The translations under genes were made by a program, and so were the position numbers. From Prochloron sp965198675 (GTDB taxonomy: Bacteria; Cyanobacteriota; Cyanobacteriia; Cyanobacteriales; Prochloraceae), in contig OZ240666.1 of the NCBI GenBank assembly GCA_965198675.1, forward strand, positions 1,736,001-1,800,000: 64,000 nt of DNA. The letters run 5' to 3'. Positions 58,026 through 64,000 of the stretch are shown here, piece by piece. Under the pieces are notes generated by a model that was not told where the DNA came from, ran no database searches, and saw only the letters and a program-made list of their open reading frames with translations. Numbering within the stretch: the stretch's first letter is position 1; the number at the start of each line of letters is the position of its first letter.

Positions 58026-58363
58026 ATTTATAGTTGCGATCCCGCTACCGCGATTAATTATTAGATTTTATCAGAAATATTGTAGAAAACACCAATATAG
58101 CAACCGCCATCATGGTTAGGACAAGATTTACGAAAGGGGGCGCACGGCGTGCGCCGATGGCACATCAGCTTGGCGACTGCTATATATAGCGCTATAATAG
58201 CACAGTAAGTAATGGTATATTCGCACTCAAACCCTAATCACAAGAATACAATGCAGCCGATACTTTTTCGGCGTTGCTGAATCAAGGTATGGAAGGGGGG
58301 GGGACTGTCGCGCATTCGTTCATTTTCGAGCAAAACTGAAACGCTTTGATTACTGGTCACTGG
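58026..58363. repeat. Upstream region of the methyltransferase operon, with repeats
   Basis: A weak TTGGTG...GATAAAAT promoter-like arrangement on the minus strand may serve the operon (about 58060-58095). GGCGCACGGCGTGCGCC (58140-58156) is a palindrome. TAATGGTATATTCGCACTCAAACCCT (58211-58236) recurs at about 61064, and CGCGCATTCGTTCA (58310-58323) recurs at 60820. GGTCACTGGTCACTGG heptamers lie at 58354-58380. No gene is seen. Confidence 0.5.
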
Positions 58364-59113
58364 TCACTGGTCACTGGTCACTAATTTCGATCCGTTCATT
58401 TGTCTTTTCCATCGCCTTTTTTTCCGGAAGTAGTTCATACCTCCTACTGTTACTATAAAAATAATCCCAGGTATGGGACCAAATTCAAAAGGTACAGGAC
58501 TTGCTGATTGTTCAAAAGCTATTTCTTCTGCGCCTACCCTAGTTGAATCACCCCAATTACTGAGAATGTCTAGGTAAACAAATCGAGCTCGAGTGGCTTT
58601 GAAAGTAAATATCTGAGCGTGAGCCCCATCGTTGCGAATGTTGGGTGTCAAATCATCTTGTGAAACAGATCCTCCTTCTATTAACACAGTTTCATTCCCA
58701 ACTATATTATCCATAGCGGCAAATAAATTAAATGTATTTATGCCCAAACCCATAGTACCAAAACGAATATTCCAAATCGCTATTGCTTGGATGGTGGGTG
58801 GGTCATCCGACGCCTCAGAGAGAGTAAAAATTAATCTACCCGTAGGGCTGGACAATAATCCAAAATTATCACCAAAACCAATAGTGTGAGCAACATCTCT
58901 GGTGAATTCACTAAAGTCAGTTTCCCCGCTGGTATATTTTTTTGATAACCCCTTTTGGTTAATAATATTGTCAATCGGTTGATTCTTTCTTTCTCCTACA
59001 CTTGAGACAATTTTTATTGGCTGAAAGATAGTAGTCATAGTGACAGCATGAGCAGGGGGAGTGAGGAGCGCGGCAGCAGCAATCCCTATCGTCGCGGCTA
59101 GTTGTTTTTTCAT
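58364..59113 (-). CDS. Exported protein with a C-terminal sorting signal (PEP-CTERM-like)
   Basis: A 249-residue protein with an N-terminal signal peptide (MKKQLAATIGIAAAALLTPPAHA). Near the C-terminus PVPFEFGPIPG is followed by a transmembrane stretch and a basic FRKKRRWKR, the layout of PEP-CTERM-type exosortase signals in their PFEF-containing cyanobacterial variant. The mature domain (LLSSPTGRLIFTLSEASDDP...) has no clear known fold. The extreme C-terminus (GSKLVTSDQ) is encoded by the GGTCACTGG heptamer repeat. It is probably a surface or extracellular protein of unknown role. Confidence 0.75.
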   Translation of the reverse strand: MKKQLAATIGIAAAALLTPPAHAVTMTTIFQPIKIVSSVGERKNQPIDNIINQKGLSKKYTSGETDFSEFTRDVAHTIGFGDNFGLLSSPTGRLIFTLSEASDDPPTIQAIAIWNIRFGTMGLGINTFNLFAAMDNIVGNETVLIEGGSVSQDDLTPNIRNDGAHAQIFTFKATRARFVYLDILSNWGDSTRVGAEEIAFEQSASPVPFEFGPIPGIIFIVTVGGMNYFRKKRRWKRQMNGSKLVTSDQ

Positions 59114-59325
59114 GAGAAATTTCCTTTGTGGGAAATCCCGTCGCTCAGAGCGCGGGGATGAAAACGGGTAATCCTAATTTTAGAGAACCTATTTGAGAGC
59201 TAGGCGATCGCCAGTTAGATAGCAACCCCCCGTAGCGCCACAAGTAGGGCAGTGAGAGCTATGGGTTACGCTCCACTCTATTATTTTAACAGACTTTCTT
59301 TGCGTCTTTGCGACTTTGCGCGAGA

Positions 59326-59870
59326 CTAAAGATACTTTTGTAATAGAGGGGCTAATTTTTCCTTCTGTTCTGGAGATACTTTATGTAACATTCCGTTGGA
59401 GATTTGTCATGATCATCTCCACTGTAACACTACCATGGTCTGGATGTCAACAATCGTAATCCGTAACTAAAGCTAAGGTAGCATAGGCAATTTCCGCTTC
59501 TCTAGCTAGTTTTGCTTCCGGTAAATTAGTCATGCCAATAATAGTCGCCCCCCAGCTACGATAGAGATTGGATTCTGCTTTAGTGGAAAAAGCTGGTCCT
59601 TCCATGCAAAGATAAGTACCACTGCGATGAAGTCCAACGTCCTTTAATTGGAGACTAGCCAGAGGTAAACCAGTCACTTGAGCCACTTGTTGCACTTTCA
59701 TTCCAGTCTTGAGTAAAGAGAGGGCAATTTCTTGCGCTTTTAGAGCTAAACCTCTCGCTTCCCCTCTCGCTTCTCCTATAGCTAAGCCCTGGGTTTTCCC
59801 TTTCGCTAAACCTCTCGCTTCACCTCTCGCTTCAGGGATTATTGATATAGTAGCAGTAGGATGTATGAAC
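59326..59870 (-). pseudogene. Mosaic of gene relics: Rpn-type nuclease tail fused to MTA phosphorylase
   Basis: On the minus strand the frame first encodes GEARGEARGLAKG repeats and LLKTGMKVQQVAQVTGLPLA, the C-terminal pattern of Rpn/PD-(D/E)XK transposase-like proteins. It then continues in frame into methylthioadenosine phosphorylase (RSGTYLCMEGPAFSTKAESN, WGATIIGMTNLPEAKLAREA). In DYDC the next codon is TGA where Trp is expected; HPDHGSV follows. A further frameshift separates the C-terminus ending QKEKLAPLLQKYL at 59326. At 59835-59870 the plus strand carries a relic of the sorting-signal tail (VGCMNYFRNKK). None can be functional. Confidence 0.75.
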
Positions 59871-59996
59871 TACTTCCGGAATAAAAAAGGGGGTGGGTTC
59901 AACCCCCCATCATAAGCCTGAGCAGGACTGGTAACTGGTCACTGGTCACTGATGAGGTTGGGGGGTTTGGAGTAGAGATTTGATAAAATATACGGT

Positions 59997-60605
59997 ATGG
60001 ATCTCTGGAAGTTGACCCTAATGTCCAAGCGCTTAATTGGTTTAACTGGTGGTATTGGTACAGGTAAAAGCACTGTTTCTCGTTATCTGGCAACTCGCTA
60101 TGAATTACCCATCTTAGATGCAGATATTTATGCAAAAGAAGCAGTGACACCCAATTTCCCAATTTGGCGACAAATTATTAAACGATACGATAGCACCATT
60201 CAATTGCCCGATGGTAGCCTAAATCGCAAGGTTTTGGGGGAAATTATCTTTAATAACCCAACAGAGAAGAGTTGGCTGGAGGGGAAGATACATCCTTACG
60301 TGAGGGATCGCTTCCTCTCTGAAGGACAGCAATTAAAAGCTGATACAGTAGTTTTAGTCATCCCTTTATTATTTGAAGCCAAGATGACGGATTTAGTCAC
60401 GGAAATTTGGGTCGTCAGTTGTAGTGAGCAACAGCAATTAGGGCGTTTAATTGAGCGGGATCGCCTAACTCCAGAACAAGCTAGAGCAAGGATTCAGAGT
60501 CAATTACCCCTGTCAACTAAGATAGCTGGTGCGGACCTGATTTTGGCTAATTCTTCCACTTTAGATAATTTGCTGTTCCAAATTGATACTGCTTTAAAAT
60601 TGTAA
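59997..60605 (+). CDS. coaE: Dephospho-CoA kinase
   Basis: A 202-residue P-loop kinase catalysing the last step of CoA synthesis. The Walker A motif is GLTGGIGTGKSTVSR (near residue 15), followed by LDADIYAKEA, LPDGSLNRKVLGEIIF and IPLLFEAKM. The length is normal. ATG codons at 59997 and 60021 are both possible; the second begins directly before the SKRLIGLTGG sequence with GGAAG upstream. Confidence 0.95.
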   Translation: MDLWKLTLMSKRLIGLTGGIGTGKSTVSRYLATRYELPILDADIYAKEAVTPNFPIWRQIIKRYDSTIQLPDGSLNRKVLGEIIFNNPTEKSWLEGKIHPYVRDRFLSEGQQLKADTVVLVIPLLFEAKMTDLVTEIWVVSCSEQQQLGRLIERDRLTPEQARARIQSQLPLSTKIAGADLILANSSTLDNLLFQIDTALKL

Positions 60606-61118
60606 TTACTCACAGCAAGAAATAGGGTATACTGAAAATGGAACAATTCAGGTATTCTGAAACGGCAATGACTACGCGTAGGATGCGTTACGCTAACCCA
60701 TTTAATTTAGGATGCTGCTACGTACGATGCGTTACGCCAACAAAGTTTGTATTGTTGCTACTACTTACAGCTAGTAACGCATCCTACGACTTCTTAGCAT
60801 CCTACGGGTGGGGACTGCCGCGCATTCGTTCAAGAACGACCTGTTTTACCAATGTCAGAGATTCGTAGCCGTACCAGAGTTCAACCATGCAATATTGGAT
60901 TACCGGATAGCACGGTTTTAATTCGAGAGGATCGCAACAGATGACGGTTTCCCTACGATGGGTGTTGGATACAAGCGTTTGCATCAAGCAATTTATTGCT
61001 GACCCATTAATCCAAAAAGTCAATCAGCTATTCGACCATCTGAACGATCCATATGCTCAGTAATGGTATATTAGCACTCAAACCCTCATCACAGGAAGGT
61101 TTCAGCCGGCTATTATCA
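60606..61118. repeat. Repeat-filled intergenic region
   Basis: GTAGGATGCGTTACGC and inverted GTAACGCATCCTAC pairs lie at 60681-60805. CTGCCGCGCATTCGTTCA at 60816-60833 matches 58307. TAATGGTATATTAGCACTCAAACCCTC at 61061-61087 matches 58211. The stretch 60860-61060 shows short open frames that may be an eroded gene (LPDSTVLIREDRNR near 60905-60945), but none is supported. Confidence 0.5.
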
Positions 61119-62258
61119 TTACAATGCAGCACTACCGATAGATTTTATAGCGAGATAATCTTCCAACTCCGGAACTTCCACCCAATAATTGCCCTCATGA
61201 GATTGATGAGTCAAATCCATCAATAATTGGGAATAGACTCCTTCTCCCAAGGATGGAACCAGAGACTCCCCTGTATCAATGGATTCTACCCAACGGTCAA
61301 CTACCCGCATAAAAGGTGCCAAACGTCCATCGGCAAAAACCTGGGGGAACGCTAGTCGTTTAGGAATTTCCACCTTGGTCAGAGATTTCCCTGCTGGAGA
61401 AGCCATTAAATTGAACCCATGGACGTAATCCTTCAAATTATCGCTACCCAAAACTAAAGTCCCTTTATCCCCATAGACCTCCACCCAATGACCTCGTCCC
61501 TCATAGGTGACAGAACTAATAGTCAAAGAAATGGGAGTCCCGTCAGCCAACTCTAACAGCAGCAAACAAATATCCTCCCCGTCCACAGGCTTTAATTGTC
61601 CCCCAGCTTCTGGGTCAGGTCTCTGGGGGATGGCGCAATTTAAGGAGCTACACAACCGCTTGATGGGACCGAAGAGCCAACTAATATAATCGAAGACATG
61701 GGAACCTACAGCCCCGAGAGCACCTCCTCCCATATCCTTGCGAGAGTACCAATTCCAAGCCCGATCTGGATTAGCACGACTGGTTACCAACCAGTCTATC
61801 TTAATCAAACGCTTCTTACCTACATATCCCTTCTCCAGATGTTCTGCCAATAACTGCCATGCAGGAACGAAGCGAAACTCAAAATCAGCAGTAGCTACCA
61901 CTCCTTGGGAGCGAGCTAAATGATACAGTTCCCTAATTTGGCTCCCATTCATGGTCATGGGCTTTTCTAATAATAAATGCTTCCTGGCTGCCAATACCGC
62001 TTTCGCCATTTCGTAGTGCAAAAACGGCGGAGTGGAAATACTAACCCCCTCCACCTCAGGGAGGGAAAGGATATGTTCCAGTTGATTGGCGCAATGGGGA
62101 ATATTATAGGTATTGGCGATGGCTTTGGCTTTCTCCCAGTCCCGATTATATACGGCTACCACCTCAGTACGAGGATGATTTAAAAAACCGGGAATGTGAA
62201 TTTTCTGCCCAAAACCAGTACCTACTACCGCTACTCCAATCTTAGATTGTGCTACCAT
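61119..62258 (-). CDS. Gfo/Idh/MocA-family oxidoreductase
   Basis: A 379-residue NAD(P)-dependent dehydrogenase. The N-terminal Rossmann fold has VAVVGTGFGQKIHIPGF, followed by VSISTPPFLHYEMAKAVLAARKHLLLEKPMT with the catalytic lysine EKP. The C-terminal alpha/beta domain includes DMGGGALGAVGSHVFDYISWLFG. The substrate, usually a sugar or inositol, cannot be deduced. It stands alone on its strand with repeats on both sides. Confidence 0.9.
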   Translation of the reverse strand: MVAQSKIGVAVVGTGFGQKIHIPGFLNHPRTEVVAVYNRDWEKAKAIANTYNIPHCANQLEHILSLPEVEGVSISTPPFLHYEMAKAVLAARKHLLLEKPMTMNGSQIRELYHLARSQGVVATADFEFRFVPAWQLLAEHLEKGYVGKKRLIKIDWLVTSRANPDRAWNWYSRKDMGGGALGAVGSHVFDYISWLFGPIKRLCSSLNCAIPQRPDPEAGGQLKPVDGEDICLLLLELADGTPISLTISSVTYEGRGHWVEVYGDKGTLVLGSDNLKDYVHGFNLMASPAGKSLTKVEIPKRLAFPQVFADGRLAPFMRVVDRWVESIDTGESLVPSLGEGVYSQLLMDLTHQSHEGNYWVEVPELEDYLAIKSIGSAAL

Positions 62259-62358
62259 CTATTTTTTACCCAATCGTTGACATAGAGCTAAGATTATACT
62301 ACTTTTTAGCAAACTGTAGTTTACTTTTCTTGATTATACAGCACTTAATGCTTTAACT

Positions 62359-62580
62359 CTAGCGATCGCAAGAATCCAGATCCTCCAGTTTCTGGTCATA
62401 TTTCTGTGCTGTCTCTAACCATAAGCTTTTAACAGTGAGTAACTCCTGCAAAGTCTCCTCTTTTGTTTCTCCCTGTGCCAAACATCCACGCAGAGCGAGT
62501 ATTTCAGCCACAAAACCACCTTCGTCACAAGGATAGATTATTATTGGATAATTCCCATTTACTCTTCTTCGATCTAGCAT
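62359..62580 (-). CDS. HicB-like antitoxin, apparently without partner
   Basis: A 73-residue protein with the HicB/UPF0150 pattern: YPIIIYPCDEGGFVAEILALRGCLAQGETKEETLQELL. No HicA-like gene directly adjoins it; the next gene in the same direction is the oxidoreductase. Such solitary HicB-like proteins are common in cyanobacteria. Confidence 0.75.
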   Translation of the reverse strand: MLDRRRVNGNYPIIIYPCDEGGFVAEILALRGCLAQGETKEETLQELLTVKSLWLETAQKYDQKLEDLDSCDR

Positions 62581-62709
62581 AGTAGGGTGGGCAATGTTCC
62601 CATGATTTTCGGCTTACTTGGTATCTTTTTCTTTCATTGCCCACCAACAGCTCGATGGGCAAGAGGGCAATTTATCTTGCCCACCCTACGGTATCTAGAT
62701 TAGATTAAA
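62581..62709. repeat. REP repeat pair
   Basis: GTAGGGTGGGCAATG (62582-62596) and CTTGCCCACCCTACGG (62678-62692) form an inverted pair around a short spacer with CATTGCCCACCAACAGC. No gene is seen. Confidence 0.6.
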
Positions 62710-63147
62710 TTAAATAGCTATAATATCAACAAATTCCCAGTAATCTCTCTGACTATTCCATTTTAATTTATAAAGAACATAAAATGATTGTGATTTTGAA
62801 TCAGAAAAATAAGTCACTTTGACAGTAGCATCATCGTCATATTGATCTGTAACCTGAAGAGCTATGACTTGGATTGGATTAATACTAGCAAACCAGTCTC
62901 GAAAAGAGGAATATCCATTAGAGTGCATTCTAGAATTATTCTTTATCTTTTGTAGCAAACGTTCCCAAGCTGCATGATATGATCCGCCTCTTATACCTTC
63001 ATAATGATCTCTCACAGCAATTGTTGGGTCAGGTCGAGTTGACTCAGGTGTTGGCACAGGTGATTGATCCTTTGCTATAATAGCAGCGCCTAAAGTACCG
63101 ATTAAGCCTATGATAGCTGCTGCTATTACAGTTTTATTATCAGACAT
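62710..63147 (-). CDS. Hypothetical membrane-anchored NTF2-like protein
   Basis: A 145-residue protein if the ATG at 63147 (MSDNKTV) is used. A single N-terminal transmembrane or signal-anchor helix (VIAAAIIGLIGTLGAAIIA) is followed by a proline-rich linker. The domain then shows VRDHYEGIRGGSYHAAWERL and a C-terminal YVLYKLKWNSQRDYWEFVDI, the pattern of NTF2-like folds found in cyanobacterial serine/threonine kinase tails. No function is known. It likely faces the periplasm. Confidence 0.65.
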   Translation of the reverse strand: MSDNKTVIAAAIIGLIGTLGAAIIAKDQSPVPTPESTRPDPTIAVRDHYEGIRGGSYHAAWERLLQKIKNNSRMHSNGYSSFRDWFASINPIQVIALQVTDQYDDDATVKVTYFSDSKSQSFYVLYKLKWNSQRDYWEFVDIIAI

Positions 63148-63227
63148 AGCCTTTTGCTTGTAATACAATTTGCGATGTGGATTTATTGGGAAAGCTCAGC
63201 GATCGCCAATCCATCAACATTACTCTT

Positions 63228-63268
63228 ATGGTAGCGACTGGTTCTGAATTTGTCAAGGGGGGTAAAAA
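63228..63268. repeat. Direct repeat at the 3' side of hicBA
   Basis: ATGGTAGCGACTGGTTCTGAATTTGTCAAGG...GGTAAAAA recurs at 63708-63748 with one mismatch, on the other side of the hicB-hicA pair. It overlaps the last codons of hicA. Confidence 0.8.
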
Positions 63269-63447
63269 GGCGGTATATCTAGATTATTATAAATTTTCTT
63301 GGCAAGGATATGGTTAATTTCGGTATGTCTAGGCACCGCAGATCGTTTGTTCAAAGCTGGATTATGCCACCACGAGTGCCTACCACCTTCTCTGAGCATT
63401 TCACATCCTTGAGCTCGTAGATAGCGGATGAACTTTTTACGTTTCAT
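63253..63447 (-). CDS. hicA: HicA-type mRNA interferase toxin
   Basis: A 64-residue toxin with the double-stranded RNA-binding-like HicA fold: KKFIRYLRAQGCEMLREGGRHSWWHNP with the catalytic histidine, then SAVPRHTEI. It overlaps the upstream HicB-like gene by 4 nt (ATGA), a normal coupled arrangement. The C-terminal codons fall in the 38-bp direct repeat. Confidence 0.88.
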   Translation of the reverse strand: MKRKKFIRYLRAQGCEMLREGGRHSWWHNPALNKRSAVPRHTEINHILAKKIYNNLDIPPFYPP

Positions 63448-63656
63448 AAGGCTATCTTTTCTTCTCTGTAGTTTTCACTGGCAGCAGAAATGGCATCTTG
63501 CCGATTAAACTCTAGAGCCTCTTGAAGAGTAATTCTCAGGCTTTCAAGCAATTCTTCATAAGATACTTCCTGGCAATTAACTCCTGGTATCTCTTCTATC
63601 CAACCGATCCACCAACCACCACTTTCTTGTATAATAGCAGTGTATTCATTAACCAT
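63444..63656 (-). CDS. hicB: HicB-type antitoxin
   Basis: A 70-residue antitoxin starting MVNEYTAIIQESGGWWIGWIEE, with PGVNCQEVSYEELLESLRITLQEAL typical of HicB. The frame is open further upstream (to 63866), but that part includes the direct repeat and overlaps another gene, so the ATG at 63656 is chosen. It is coupled to hicA through an ATGA overlap. Confidence 0.85.
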   Translation of the reverse strand: MVNEYTAIIQESGGWWIGWIEEIPGVNCQEVSYEELLESLRITLQEALEFNRQDAISAASENYREEKIAL

Positions 63657-63707
63657 AGTATTTTTCTCCAATAAGTCTAACAGCCTTCCGGTTTTGTAGT
63701 CATCCCC

Positions 63708-63748
63708 ATGGTAGCGACTGGTTCTGAATTTGTCAAGGGAGGTAAAAA
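63708..63748. repeat. Direct repeat at the 5' side of hicBA
   Basis: This is the second copy of the repeat at 63228-63268, 480 bp away. It appears to represent the 3' end of a former hicA copy, suggesting collapse of a tandem hicBA duplication or insertion of a cassette. Confidence 0.75.
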
Positions 63749-63805
63749 CAGTGCGCTCCCTCGACCTGGGAGTGTCAAAGACTGTTCGCCGCCCCCTCTT
63801 TCCAT

Positions 63806-63994
63806 TTACGAGCTTAAAACTGAGTTGATTAAAGCTCTGTATTCTCCACCTTGAGTTTGAAACCACTTCAGAATATCTGGCTCAATCTGAACCAGTCTCT
63901 GTGCAATAGGAGCAGAAATTCTTAAAGTAGCCGAATCAAAAAACTCATCCGTCAAAGGTGGAATGTCAGAATAATCAATGTCTTCATCTTCCAT
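63806..63994 (-). CDS. BrnA-like/CopG-type antitoxin, possibly running off the window
   Basis: At least 62 residues with DIPPLTDEFFDSATLRI and ISAPIAQRLVQIEPDILKWFQTQGGEYRALINSVL, the ribbon-helix-helix-like ending typical of BrnA-type antitoxins. The first in-window ATG (63994) lies only 6 bases from the window edge with GAGGAG immediately before it, too close to be a ribosome-binding site, so the true start may lie outside. A toxin partner, if any, would also be outside the window. Confidence 0.7.
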   Translation of the reverse strand: MEDEDIDYSDIPPLTDEFFDSATLRISAPIAQRLVQIEPDILKWFQTQGGEYRALINSVLSS

Positions 63995-64000
63995 CTCCTC

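Noticed and set aside
60638..61023. Open frames on both strands between coaE and the Gfo/Idh gene
   Set aside because: They are made largely of interspersed repeats (GTAGGATGCGTTACGC and others) and show no family similarity or ribosome-binding site.

Overview
The window looks like a chromosomal piece of a filamentous, repeat-rich cyanobacterium. The support is a psb34-like photosystem II assembly gene, many GCGATCGC (HIP1) sites, cyanobacterial gene families, and dense interspersed repeats: REP-like hairpins built on GTAGGGTGGGCAATGCCCACC, GCGCAGAGG-type repeats and GGTAACTG/GGTCACTG heptamers. I do not assign a genus. No rRNA, tRNA or CRISPR array was recognised.

Layout. 0.3-3.5 kb: glutathione reductase and a PBP4-type D-Ala-D-Ala carboxypeptidase. 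3.5-22.6 kb: a polymorphic-toxin (RHS/YD) island on the minus strand. Its core is one very large gene of about 4.1 kcodons with N-terminal domains, many cadherin/Ig-like repeats, a lyase-like beta-propeller, YD repeats, an RHS core and a C-terminal NucA/NucB-type nuclease. The gene is interrupted by a 958-nt ORF-less group II intron whose proposed splice sites restore the frame. Downstream lie an orphan YD fragment, a displaced toxin tip with a likely immunity gene, an FG-GAP protein, and a relic of a second RHS start fused to the 5' part of another group II intron. 22.8-25.0 kb: polynucleotide phosphorylase. 25.1-36.4 kb: an azole-type (TOMM) RiPP cluster on the minus strand with a TPR protein, SagB-type dehydrogenase, FAD oxidoreductase, Nif11-like precursors, an unknown protein, an alpha/alpha-toroid protein with a DVDD motif, and a RRE-YcaO cyclodehydratase. 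It is badly rearranged: the ycaO frame is broken, one precursor is frameshifted, and gene ends are duplicated in tandem with REP arrays.

36.6-41.1 kb: psb34, then maf followed by four uncharacterised genes in one orientation. 41.1-43.8 kb: miaE, a metallophosphatase and two tandem Uma2 nuclease genes. 43.9-48.6 kb: hisB, hisD, hisC and hisN, which cover the late histidine pathway. 48.8-50.8 kb: a Panacea-domain toxin-antitoxin pair and a Phd/VapC pair. 51.0-58.0 kb: a six-gene minus-strand operon encoding a two-domain N-methyltransferase, PanD-like decarboxylase, glutamine-dependent asparagine synthetase-like enzyme, ureidoglycolate-lyase-like protein and two gamma-butyrobetaine-hydroxylase-like dioxygenases. 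I infer a pathway to a hydroxylated betaine or related amine. 58.3-64.0 kb: a surface protein with a C-terminal sorting signal, a mosaic of gene relics, coaE, a Gfo/Idh oxidoreductase, and HicB-, HicA- and BrnA-like toxin-antitoxin genes.

The strongest candidates for something not yet described are the six-gene betaine-like operon, the Nif11/YcaO cluster with a terpene-cyclase-like partner, and the giant RHS toxin split by a frame-restoring group II intron.
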